A program made the translations under genes and the position numbers. Shown in pieces: positions 36,370 to 44,235 of a stretch of 64,000 nt of DNA. Below the pieces are notes generated by a model. It had not been told where the DNA came from and did not search any database. It was given only the letters and a program-made list of their open reading frames with translations. Source of the DNA: Lachnospira sp. UBA3790 (lineage in GTDB: Bacteria; Bacillota; Clostridia; Lachnospirales; Lachnospiraceae); contig DFEY01000002.1 of the NCBI GenBank assembly GCA_002369135.1, forward strand, positions 185,840 to 249,839. Direction: 5' to 3'. The stretch's first letter is position 1. Every line of letters begins with the position of its first letter.

Positions 36370-37182
36370 CTACTTCAACAATTCTTCTATCTGTGAATAA
36401 TCCCTATCTGGATTCTTTTTCTTTGCTACTTTTAACACCTGTTTTGACACTGACTTGTAAGCATCAATCTCGCTCTCTTTAAGAGCCGCCAAATGCTTCT
36501 TTATAGTGGTAGCATCTCCTCGCTCAATTGGACCCGTAAGCGCTTTCACTGTCCCATCTTCTATAATGTGATCCATATTGGCTTTCATAATCGGAACCAA
36601 AGCCTCGTGAGGAATGATTTTTTCTGCCATATCAACAAGACCTACTACCAAGTTGCTAGCAACCGCCGCCGCCAAATGATATCTAGCCTTGTCCTCTGTC
36701 TTAATAAGGTTTACTTTGTTTCCAAGACGCACAAATAGATTAGACACCTCGTCTAATTTTTCTTTGTCGCCCTCGATTGTAAAATAAATATTGGATAACT
36801 CTTTGTACGATTTGTATTTGTCGTTAATCGCACAGAGTGGGTGGATGGAATAACCATAACTGTTATGATTATCTAACCCTGAAAAGATTTCCGATGAATG
36901 TACGCCACTAGTGTGACATATAATCTTATCGGTAAAATGACTTAAACTTACCTGATTCCAGACGTCCGCCAAAGAATCGTCTGGCACTGTAAAGAATAAA
37001 ACATCACTATCCGCTACTAACTCATCTAATGAATCGTAACTTTTACTATTAGTAAATTCTGCTGCTTCTAGTGAATCTTGTTTTGCTTCGCTGTAGTAAC
37101 CCACGACGTCTAAATCATGGTCAGCGAAATATTTTCCAAGGGAAAAGCCAACTTTTCCCGCGCCAATAAATCCAAACTTCAT
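36370..37182 (-). CDS. panG: Ketopantoate reductase PanG (Rossmann/DUF2520)
   Basis: The protein has 270 residues. The N-terminal Rossmann fold has FGFIGAGKVGFSLGKYF. The C-terminal helical domain matches the DUF2520 pattern (YHLAAAVASNLVV, LTGPIERGD). It is not the PanE/ApbA family, but DUF2520-type PanG is a known alternative ketopantoate reductase in Francisella, and its placement as first gene before panB-panC-panD fills the missing reduction step. The start at 37182 is chosen because GGAGG is 7 nt away; the ATG 6 bp earlier directly abuts the ribosome binding site. Confidence 0.85.
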   Translation of the reverse strand: MKFGFIGAGKVGFSLGKYFADHDLDVVGYYSEAKQDSLEAAEFTNSKSYDSLDELVADSDVLFFTVPDDSLADVWNQVSLSHFTDKIICHTSGVHSSEIFSGLDNHNSYGYSIHPLCAINDKYKSYKELSNIYFTIEGDKEKLDEVSNLFVRLGNKVNLIKTEDKARYHLAAAVASNLVVGLVDMAEKIIPHEALVPIMKANMDHIIEDGTVKALTGPIERGDATTIKKHLAALKESEIDAYKSVSKQVLKVAKKKNPDRDYSQIEELLK

Positions 37183-37205
37183 GGGCATCCCTCCTTCCGG
37201 GACAA

Positions 37206-37291
37206 TGAGTCTTATTCTTCCGATATAAGCTCAGGCTCAATCCGTCATCTCTATTCGCTTTTCAGGGTATGGTTTCTTACGAATACCATCC
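37206..37291 (-). ncRNA. Tandem stem-loop leader of the pan operon, candidate pan RNA motif
   Basis: The leader of panG holds two similar stem-loops. The distal one (37266-37291) pairs GGATGGT with ACCAT-A-CC, leaving one bulged A. The proximal one (37206-37233) pairs TGAGCTTAT with ATAAG-A-CTCA, again with one bulged A. In both, a 5-bp upper helix sits above the bulge and the loops are alike (ATTCGTAAGAA and ATCGGAAGA). The known pan motif consists of usually paired stem-loops with bulged adenosines upstream of pan genes. A likely -10 TATATT (complement of 37301-37306) would start the RNA at the base of the first stem. Confidence 0.65.
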
Positions 37292-37363
37292 GCGAAGGCT
37301 AATATACTACAAAAACCCCAATAAGTAAAGCAAAAAAGTCTCCTACAAAAATGACATTCGAGC

Positions 37364-37409
37364 CTAAAAAAAATAAACTCGAAATTACTAAAAATCGTAA
37401 TTTCGAGTT
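37364..37409 (-). terminator. Terminator of the FKBP/trigger-factor-like gene
   Basis: A perfect 13-bp stem AACTCGAAATTAC / GTAATTTCGAGTT with an 8-nt loop is followed on the minus strand by TATTTTTTTT. It lies 25 bp after the lipoprotein gene and separates it from the pan promoter. Confidence 0.92.
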
Positions 37410-37433
37410 CATTTTTTCTCTCGAACGAGTTAT

Positions 37434-38579
37434 TTATTTCTTAGCTTTTTTTGTAGTTTTAGCCTTCTTTGTTGTCATTGGGGCTGGTGTAGTGGTAGGC
37501 TCTGAACCCTTCTTCTCTTTTACGTTGTCTACGATAAAGTCTTGAACTTTTTGAGCAAGAATTCCAATTTCGATTTCATCTTTTCCTTGCTGTTTTTCGA
37601 AGTCTTTTAGAGTCATACCATTCTGCTTAGCATACTTGCTAGCTTCTTTTTTGTATTCCTTGGCAGATAGAGTTAAGTTTTCTCTCTTAGCAACTTCTCT
37701 GATAAACATATTCTGTTTAACAACCTGTTTAGCCTGCTCTGTTAACTGCTTATTCCACTGCTTCTTTGTCATCTGGCAAGCTTTTAGGTAAGCATCAAGT
37801 GAAACTTCTCCGCCAAACTGCTGGCTGTACTGAGCCAACTGCTGATCTGTAAGTTTCTTCTTAGCTTTCTTGAGTTCTTTGTCGTCGTACTTAGTAACCT
37901 TTGAATCCTCAAGAATCTTGCCCATAATCTTATTGGAAATGTTATACTTTCTCATTTCTGTCTTGATGTACTTCTTAAGTTCTTTTACAGTCTTAATATC
38001 TTTGTCAGCCTGGAATAATGTCTTGGCATTTTCCTTTACAAACTTATCATTAAGCTTAGGTGTTTCTTTCTTTGTAAGTGAATTAATCTTGAAAGTAAAC
38101 CATACTGGCTTTCCAGCAAGTGAAACTTCTTTGCCCTTAACCTTTGCCTTGTTTGTGTAAGTCTTAGGGAACTTCATCTTTGCTGTGAACTTGTCACCTA
38201 CGTTATGTCCAACAATTGAACTTGTGAAACCTTCAATATAGTTCTGTGCATCCTGAGCTAGATCTATATCTTGCTTCTTAGCAGTACCACCTTCAAAGGC
38301 TTCCTTCTTTCCTTTATATTCAATTTGGCCTTTGTAATCTACATTAACTTTGTCAGAAGCGCCTACTTTACCTTTTTTAACTTTCTTCTCTTTAGCGCTC
38401 TGGCTCAAAGCATTATCGATTGCTGACTTAACGTCTGCATCTGTTACTTTGATATCGTCTTTATAGACTACTACACCTTTGTATTTAGCTAATTTAATTT
38501 TGCCTTCGTCTGAGCCACATCCTACTAAACTGAATGCAACTGCTACTGTAAGCATAATTGCTAGTAATTTTTTAAACAT
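37434..38579 (-). CDS. Lipoprotein with FKBP and trigger-factor-like domains
   Basis: The protein has 381 residues. A lipoprotein signal peptide with lipobox LVGC (Cys21) predicts anchoring on the outer face of the membrane. An FKBP-type isomerase domain covers about 70-175 (DKVNVDYKGQIEYKGKKEAF, then IEGFTSSIVGHNVGDKFTAKM). It is followed by a helical region like the trigger-factor C-terminal chaperone part (about 180-350). The tail is Thr/Pro/Lys-rich and ends TTKKAKTTKKAKK. It likely folds exported proteins, like PrsA, but from a different family. The start at 38579 follows GAGGTGAAAATT; the frame from 38600 would mask the signal peptide. Confidence 0.82.
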   Translation of the reverse strand: MFKKLLAIMLTVAVAFSLVGCGSDEGKIKLAKYKGVVVYKDDIKVTDADVKSAIDNALSQSAKEKKVKKGKVGASDKVNVDYKGQIEYKGKKEAFEGGTAKKQDIDLAQDAQNYIEGFTSSIVGHNVGDKFTAKMKFPKTYTNKAKVKGKEVSLAGKPVWFTFKINSLTKKETPKLNDKFVKENAKTLFQADKDIKTVKELKKYIKTEMRKYNISNKIMGKILEDSKVTKYDDKELKKAKKKLTDQQLAQYSQQFGGEVSLDAYLKACQMTKKQWNKQLTEQAKQVVKQNMFIREVAKRENLTLSAKEYKKEASKYAKQNGMTLKDFEKQQGKDEIEIGILAQKVQDFIVDNVKEKKGSEPTTTPAPMTTKKAKTTKKAKK

Positions 38580-38603
38580 AATTTTCACCTCTGTCTTCAA
38601 ATT

Positions 38604-38642
38604 AAAATCGGTTATATGCCGATTTCACACATAACCGATTTT
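38604..38642 (-). promoter_or_regulatory. 15-bp hairpin in the leader of the FKBP lipoprotein gene
   Basis: AAAATCGGTTATATG (38604-38618) pairs with CACATAACCGATTTT (38628-38642) with one G-T pair and a 9-nt loop. It lies about 25 bp before the start, between a TATAAT-like -10 (complement of 38648-38653) and the ribosome binding site. Only four T follow it, so it may be a weak terminator for purB or a leader hairpin. Confidence 0.5.
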
Positions 38643-38738
38643 ATCATATTATATTCTTTTATTAAAGCATTTTATTGCCTTTGGTATCACAAAGTGGTAA
38701 CAGAATTTTCACAATTTGCTTTCTGCTCTTTGTGTCTA

Positions 38739-40169
38739 TTAAACGTTAATTTCTGCGCTAAGTCCCAACTCGTCTTTGTTGCCCTCAAGTATTGGATTAA
38801 TCACATCACGAAGGAACTCTTCCACTTGCTCTGGAGCGCGTCCAACATACTTTGAAGGGTCCATAGTCTTCTGAAGATCCTCTAGACTTAAGCCGAATGA
38901 TTCGTCGTTCGCGATTAGCTCAAGCAAGTTGTTTTCTAGACCTTCTCTCTTAACATTGGCTCCTGCTTCCATTGAAAGCTTACGAATCTTCTCGTGAAGT
39001 TCCTGTCTATCTCCACCTGCCTTAACAGCATCCATCATAATGTTTTCTGTAGCCATAAATGGAAGTTCACTCATAAGTCTCTTTGTGATTACTTTGTCGT
39101 AGACTACTAGTCCATCTACCACGTTCATATATAGGTCTAGGATTCCATCTGTTGCTAGGAACGCCTCTGGCACACTGATTCTCTTGTTGGCAGAATCATC
39201 TAGTGTACGCTCGAACCATTGTGTAGATGATGTAATGGCTGGGTTGATGTTAACTGTCATTACATAATTTGCAAGTGATGCGATACGTTCTGAACGCATA
39301 GGATTTCTCTTATACGCCATGGCCGAAGAACCAATCTGACTCTTCTCGAATGGCTCCTCAATCTCCTTCAAATGTTGAAGAAGTCTGATGTCGTTTGAGA
39401 ACTTGTGCGCACTTGCAGCAATACCTGAAAGTACGTTAAGCACTCTTGTGTCAATCTTTCTAGAATAAGTCTGACCTGAAACTGGGATGCACTCTTTAAA
39501 TCCCATCTTCTCGGCAATCTTCTTATCTAGTTCTTTAACCTTTTCATGGTCTCCCTCAAATAGTTCTAGGAAACTAGCCTGAGTACCTGTTGTACCCTTT
39601 GAGCCTAAAAGAACCATCTGATCAATCATATAGTCGATATCATCCAAGTCTAGTTTCAATTCCATGAGCCATAGTGATGCTCTCTTACCAACAGTTGTTG
39701 GCTGAGCTGGCTGGAAGTGAGTAAAACCTAGAGTTGGTAGGTCTTTGTAGCGGTCAGCAAACTTTGCTAACTCGTTCATTACGTTTAAGAGTTTCTTTCT
39801 AACAAGTTTAAGACCCTCTGTCATAATGATTATATCTGTGTTATCACCCACATAACATGAAGTAGCACCAAGGTGAATAATACCCTTAGCATTTGGACAC
39901 TGCTGGCCGTACGCATAAACATGACTCATAACGTCATGTCTAACTTCCTTTTCACGCTTCTTTGCCACATCATAGTTAATATCATCAGCGTTAGCCTTTA
40001 GTTCATCAACTTGCTCCTGTGTGACATTAAGTCCAAGTTCCATCTCAGACTCCGCCAAAGCAATCCAAAGTTTTCTCCATGTTTTAAACTTTTTATCTGG
40101 TGAGAAAATATACTGCATTTCTTTGCTGGCATATCTCTCTCCTAGTGGTGTTGTGTATTTATCGTTCAT
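38739..40169 (-). CDS. purB: Adenylosuccinate lyase
   Basis: PurB, 476 residues, acts in purine synthesis (SAICAR to AICAR) and in AMP synthesis. The superfamily signature GSSAMAYKRNPMRSE is complete; THFQPAQPTTVGKRA and TGTQASFLELFEGD are also present. It is the last gene of gatC-gatA-gatB-purB, 14 bp after gatB. It lies apart from the main pur train. Confidence 0.97.
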   Translation of the reverse strand: MNDKYTTPLGERYASKEMQYIFSPDKKFKTWRKLWIALAESEMELGLNVTQEQVDELKANADDINYDVAKKREKEVRHDVMSHVYAYGQQCPNAKGIIHLGATSCYVGDNTDIIIMTEGLKLVRKKLLNVMNELAKFADRYKDLPTLGFTHFQPAQPTTVGKRASLWLMELKLDLDDIDYMIDQMVLLGSKGTTGTQASFLELFEGDHEKVKELDKKIAEKMGFKECIPVSGQTYSRKIDTRVLNVLSGIAASAHKFSNDIRLLQHLKEIEEPFEKSQIGSSAMAYKRNPMRSERIASLANYVMTVNINPAITSSTQWFERTLDDSANKRISVPEAFLATDGILDLYMNVVDGLVVYDKVITKRLMSELPFMATENIMMDAVKAGGDRQELHEKIRKLSMEAGANVKREGLENNLLELIANDESFGLSLEDLQKTMDPSKYVGRAPEQVEEFLRDVINPILEGNKDELGLSAEINV

Positions 40170-40183
40170 AATAAATCCCCTTT

Positions 40184-41614
40184 TTATAATAATTCTTTTA
40201 TCAACTTATTTACCAATCCAGGATTTGCTTTACCCTGTGTTGCTTTCATTGTCTGCCCTACCAATGCGCCTATGGCTTTTTCTTTTCCATTTCTTACATC
40301 ATCTGCTGCTTTTGGATTTTCTTCAATCACCTTCTTGATGATTTTTTTTAATCCTTCTTCGTCGTTGTCCTGTTTCATATTGTGCTCTTCCACATACTTT
40401 TCAGGATCCACATTATCTTTGAACATCGCTTCAAAGACTTCCTTCGCAGCACCGCGGTTTATTGTGCTGTCCTCTATCATCTTGATAAGTTTTGATAGAT
40501 TTTCTGCAGTAACGCTAACTTGATCTGGGTCAACAGACTCTTCCTTACAAAGTCTCATAGTCTCGCCCATAATCCAGTTACTTACTTCTTTAGGTTTGTT
40601 GCCAAGTGCTACTGTCTCTTCGAACAAGTCCGCCAAAGGCTTGTACAAAGTAATAATCTCTGCATCGTACTCTGGCAAATCAAACTCTGAAATATATCTA
40701 GCCATCTTTTCATCTCTGAACTCTGGCTCTTTGCTCTTTACTTCTTCCATCCACTCATCGCTGATGATGATTGGAGTTAAGTCTGGGTCTGGGAAGTATC
40801 TGTAATCCTGCGCATCCTCTTTTGAACGCATTGGATATGAATACTCTTTTGTATCATCCCATCTTCTAGTTTCTTGAAGTACTTCTTCGCCGGACTCTAG
40901 TAAATCTATCTGGCGATTCTTCTCATTCTCGATTGCTCTAGCGATTGACTTAAATGAGTTAAGGTTCTTCATCTCTGTACGAGTACCAAACTCTTCAGCG
41001 CCCACTTCACGAACTGATAAGTTAACATCGGCTCTCATTGAACCTTCATTAAGTTTGCAATCTGATGCACCCAAGTACTGAATAATCAATCTTAACTTCT
41101 CAAGATATGCAATAACCTCTTCAGCACTTCTCATATCTGGCTCAGACACAATCTCAATTAGTGGCACACCTGAACGGTTCAAGTCAACTAAAGATGCATC
41201 GTTGAAATCATCGTGAATCAATTTTCCAGCATCCTCTTCCATATGAATCTCGTGGATACGAACCTTCTTCTCTGTGCCATCTTCAGTTTTTATTTCCACA
41301 TAACCATTTCTACAGATTGGCTCATAAAGCTGAGAAATCTGATAGTTCTGTGGATTGTCTGGATAGAAATAATTCTTTCTATCGAATTTACAATTCTGTG
41401 TGATGTCACAGTTTGTCGCCATACCAACTGCCATTGCGTATTCAACCACCTGCTTATTCAAAACTGGTAGTGAACCTGGCATTCCTGTACAAACTGGACA
41501 TGTATGTGTATTTGGTGCTCCGCCAAACTCAGTTGAGCAAGAGCAGAAAATCTTTGTCTTGGTAGCAAGTTCAACATGAACTTCCAAACCGATGACTGTC
41601 TCGTAATTCTTCAT
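40184..41614 (-). CDS. gatB: Asp/Glu-tRNA amidotransferase subunit B
   Basis: GatB, 476 residues, the kinase/tRNA-binding subunit of GatCAB. It opens ETVIGLEVHVELATKTKIFCSC and keeps zinc-site cysteines (FCSCS, THTCPVCTG) and KFDRKNYFYPDNPQNYQISQ. The YqeY-like tail domain is at the C-terminus. It lies 9 bp after gatA. Confidence 0.97.
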   Translation of the reverse strand: MKNYETVIGLEVHVELATKTKIFCSCSTEFGGAPNTHTCPVCTGMPGSLPVLNKQVVEYAMAVGMATNCDITQNCKFDRKNYFYPDNPQNYQISQLYEPICRNGYVEIKTEDGTEKKVRIHEIHMEEDAGKLIHDDFNDASLVDLNRSGVPLIEIVSEPDMRSAEEVIAYLEKLRLIIQYLGASDCKLNEGSMRADVNLSVREVGAEEFGTRTEMKNLNSFKSIARAIENEKNRQIDLLESGEEVLQETRRWDDTKEYSYPMRSKEDAQDYRYFPDPDLTPIIISDEWMEEVKSKEPEFRDEKMARYISEFDLPEYDAEIITLYKPLADLFEETVALGNKPKEVSNWIMGETMRLCKEESVDPDQVSVTAENLSKLIKMIEDSTINRGAAKEVFEAMFKDNVDPEKYVEEHNMKQDNDEEGLKKIIKKVIEENPKAADDVRNGKEKAIGALVGQTMKATQGKANPGLVNKLIKELL

Positions 41615-41623
41615 GCGAACCTC

Positions 41624-43063
41624 CTACTTTTGTGACTGCTCGTAAGTGTAAGCAGCCCTAATAACATTATCTTCTCTAAAGCAATCGCCAATAATCTGCA
41701 AACCAATTGGAAGACCTTCTGAATCCTCACCGCAAGGAACAGAAATTCCTGGCAAACCTGCTATGTTTACTGAAACTGTATAAATATCACCTAAGTACAT
41801 CTTAAGTGGGTCACTCAAACTCTCGCCTATCTTTGGCGCAGTAGTTGGACTGACCGGTCCAATAATTACATCGTACTTAGCAAACGCATCGTCAAACGCT
41901 TTCTTAATCAAAGCCTTTACACGTAGCGCCTTCAAATAGTACGCGTCAAAGTAACCAGAACTTAGCACGAATGAGCCAAGCATAATTCTACGCTTAACTT
42001 CTTCGCCGAAGCCCTCTGAACGAGTCTTCTTATACATATTGTGAAGATCGCGGTAATCTTCAGTTCTGTAGCCGTACTTCACGCCGTCAAATCTTGATAG
42101 GTTTGAACTAGCTTCGGCATCCGCAATAATATGGTAAGTAGCAACCGCATAGTTTACTAAGTCAAAATCGAACTCTTCCACTTCTGCGCCCTTTTCCTTT
42201 AGCACATCAATCGCCTTAAGAACTGATTCCTTAACCTCAGGACTTATGCCCTCGCCAAAGTAATCCTTTGGCACACCAATCTTCATACCTTTAACATCGT
42301 CCACAAGCGAACTTGTGAAATCATAACTATCTCTCTTTATAGATGTAGAATCTAGTTTGTCGTAACTTGAAATTACTTCAAGTGAAGTGGCAACATCTGT
42401 TACATCTTTTCCAATAGGTCCAATCTGATCAAGTGATGAAGCATACGCAATCAAACCGTAACGTGAAACTGTTCCGTACGTAGGCTTCAATCCAACCACG
42501 CCACAGAATGACGCTGGCTGTCTGATAGATCCACCTGTATCTGAACCAAGTGAATAGAAACATTCATCTGCAGCCACCGCCGCACAAGAACCACCTGATG
42601 AACCACCAGGCACGTGCTCAGTATTCACTGGGTTTTTAGTAATTCCGAAATAAGAAGTCTCTGTGGTACTTCCCATTGCGAACTGATCCATATTTGCACT
42701 ACCAACAATCACTGCTCCAGCATCCTTCAAATTTTGAACTGCTGTAGATGTAAATGTTGGATAAAAGTTACTCAATATCTTTGTACTACATGCTGTGAGA
42801 TGTCCCTCATTACACATGTTATCTTTAATAGCTACAGGCACACCAGCCAAAGGTCCAGTCAACTCACCGTTGTCAATCTTCTCCTGTACCTCTTTAGCAT
42901 TGGCTAGTACTTCTTCTTTGTCGTAGACTGTTACGTAACTGTTGATGTCTTCTTCCACTATTTCAATTTGGTCAAAAACAGCTTCCACTGCGTCTACCAC
43001 TTTTACTTCACCTGATTTTATTTTCTTTCCTAATTCAACTGCTGTTAATTCTAATAAACTCAT
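41624..43063 (-). CDS. gatA: Asp/Glu-tRNA amidotransferase subunit A
   Basis: GatA, 479 residues, the glutaminase of the complex. The amidase Ser-cisSer-Lys triad can be seen: Lys in PVAIKDNMC, the two Ser in GGSSGGSCAAVAAD and in GSDTGGSIRQPASFCG. The ammonia made here is passed to GatB. It is 9 bp after gatC. Confidence 0.97.
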   Translation of the reverse strand: MSLLELTAVELGKKIKSGEVKVVDAVEAVFDQIEIVEEDINSYVTVYDKEEVLANAKEVQEKIDNGELTGPLAGVPVAIKDNMCNEGHLTACSTKILSNFYPTFTSTAVQNLKDAGAVIVGSANMDQFAMGSTTETSYFGITKNPVNTEHVPGGSSGGSCAAVAADECFYSLGSDTGGSIRQPASFCGVVGLKPTYGTVSRYGLIAYASSLDQIGPIGKDVTDVATSLEVISSYDKLDSTSIKRDSYDFTSSLVDDVKGMKIGVPKDYFGEGISPEVKESVLKAIDVLKEKGAEVEEFDFDLVNYAVATYHIIADAEASSNLSRFDGVKYGYRTEDYRDLHNMYKKTRSEGFGEEVKRRIMLGSFVLSSGYFDAYYLKALRVKALIKKAFDDAFAKYDVIIGPVSPTTAPKIGESLSDPLKMYLGDIYTVSVNIAGLPGISVPCGEDSEGLPIGLQIIGDCFREDNVIRAAYTYEQSQK

Positions 43064-43072
43064 TTTATCTTC

Positions 43073-43366
43073 CTATTCAAAAGTCTTTGGCACAATGTAT
43101 GCTTCTTCATTTCTATCCGGTGCATTTTTAAGCATATTTTCTCTGTCATCTCCGTTAGTAACTTCGTCTTCGCGGAAGACGTTATTCACTGGGAAAACAT
43201 GACTCATAGGCTCCACACCAGAAGTGTCAAGTTCGTTTAATTTATCGATATAATCTAGGATTTCTCCCATGTCTTTTTTAGCTTTTTCCTTCTCCTCATC
43301 AGAGAGTTCAAGCTTCGCCAAAATGCCGACATAATCGATTGTTTCGTCTGTAATTTTGTTAGCCAT
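43073..43366 (-). CDS. gatC: Asp/Glu-tRNA amidotransferase subunit C
   Basis: GatC, 97 residues, the small strap that holds GatA and GatB. The typical pattern is visible: VGILAKLELSDEEKEK, ILDYIDKLNELDTSGVEPMSHV and the conserved FREDEV. It is first in the operon, with a TTAGGAGG site and a clear promoter. Confidence 0.95.
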   Translation of the reverse strand: MANKITDETIDYVGILAKLELSDEEKEKAKKDMGEILDYIDKLNELDTSGVEPMSHVFPVNNVFREDEVTNGDDRENMLKNAPDRNEEAYIVPKTFE

Positions 43367-43379
43367 AAAGACCTCCTAA

Positions 43380-43417
43380 CCACTTATTTGTGGCATATTT
43401 TGTGGCTAAATCCACAA
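43380..43417 (-). promoter_or_regulatory. Tandem small hairpins in the gatC leader
   Basis: Within the transcript leader, TTGTGG pairs with CCACAA (43412-43417 with 43400-43405), and CCAC pairs with GTGG (43380-43393), just before TTAGGAGG. The GTGG and CCAC arms can swap partners, so two exclusive folds are possible, one closer to the ribosome binding site. The sizes are small and function is only suggested. Confidence 0.35.
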
Positions 43418-43422
43418 CTAAT

Positions 43423-43451
43423 AGTTTAAAGAATCTAGCATAAAAAGTCAA
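43423..43451 (-). promoter_or_regulatory. Promoter of gatC-gatA-gatB-purB
   Basis: On minus, -35 TTGACT (complement of 43446-43451), 17 bp, -10 TAAACT (complement of 43423-43428). A TATAAT at 43459-43464 on plus serves the divergent gene at 43504, so the two promoters overlap. Confidence 0.75.
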
Positions 43452-43503
43452 ACTATTGTATAATCGTTTTATAAAGTAGAACGGATAAAATAAGGAGAAA
43501 GAT

Positions 43504-44151
43504 ATGTTAGAAGAGAGAGTTATAAAGTATTACTCAAGAAAGGATCCTAATATTGCTTTGAAGGTGATTCCTGGTCACTTCTCGACCAAGCACACTCACC
43601 TAAATTGTTACTTGGATGTTACCACTATGAAGACTCGTGCCAACGAGGCAGAGCGCATCGCCATCGCTATGAAAGATTATTATAATGTGATGGGACGTCC
43701 TATTGATACTATCGTATGTTTGGACGGATGCGAAGTGATTGGTGCATTCTTAGCTAGCGAGCTTAGTCGCGCTGGTATCTTATCAATGAATGCCCACAAA
43801 ACTATTTATGTGGTTACACCAGAACATGATATATATGGCGATATGATCTTTAGAGATAATATGAAGCTTACTATAAGAGGTAAGAATGTTCTTCTACTTA
43901 TGGCTTCTTGTTCTACTGGTAAAACCATTAAAGCCAGTCTTGAATGTATTAAATATTATGGCGGTACTGTTCAAGGTATCTCAACAATATTTAGCGCATT
44001 AGACTCCGTCGAAGGATATCGAATTGATTCCATCTTCAGAGAAGACGACATTCCAGACTACGAGCTTTATGATAACCACAGTTGCCCACTATGTGCAGCT
44101 GGCGAGCCTATCGAAGCGCTCGTTAATGGTTACGGATATAGCAAACTTTAA
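43504..44151 (+). CDS. Phosphoribosyltransferase-like protein with altered PRPP loop
   Basis: The protein has 215 residues with a fold like orotate phosphoribosyltransferases. An early region DTIVCLDGCEVIGAFLASEL (about 68-87) corresponds to the pyrophosphate loop. NVLLLMASCSTGKT (about 128-141) sits where PRPP loops normally read hydrophobics, two acidic residues and TTGxT. Here the acidic pair is replaced by M-A/S-C, so normal PRPP catalysis is doubtful. The C-terminus has a CPLC pair (C194, C197), perhaps for metal. The ribosome binding site is AAGGAGAAAGAT. It is a single gene ended by the copy B hairpin. A regulatory or substrate-sensing role is possible but unproven. Confidence 0.7.
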   Translation: MLEERVIKYYSRKDPNIALKVIPGHFSTKHTHLNCYLDVTTMKTRANEAERIAIAMKDYYNVMGRPIDTIVCLDGCEVIGAFLASELSRAGILSMNAHKTIYVVTPEHDIYGDMIFRDNMKLTIRGKNVLLLMASCSTGKTIKASLECIKYYGGTVQGISTIFSALDSVEGYRIDSIFREDDIPDYELYDNHSCPLCAAGEPIEALVNGYGYSKL

Positions 44152-44166
44152 AAAATCTATATCTAC

Positions 44167-44225
44167 AAAAAGAAAAACGGTAGGTCCTCACTTAAAATCG
44201 TTCGGTACCTACCGTTTTTCTTTTT
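44167..44225. terminator. Bidirectional hairpin with conserved loop (copy B)
   Basis: A perfect 19-bp stem (44167-44185 with 44207-44225), with A-rich left and T-rich right ends, lies between convergent genes. Above it, CC/GG can pair with a bulged T, leaving the loop TCACTTAAAATCGTTC. Copy A at 8063-8116 has nearly the same loop and the same bulged T, although the stems differ in sequence. Confidence 0.8.
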
Positions 44226-44235
44226 TTATTATTTA

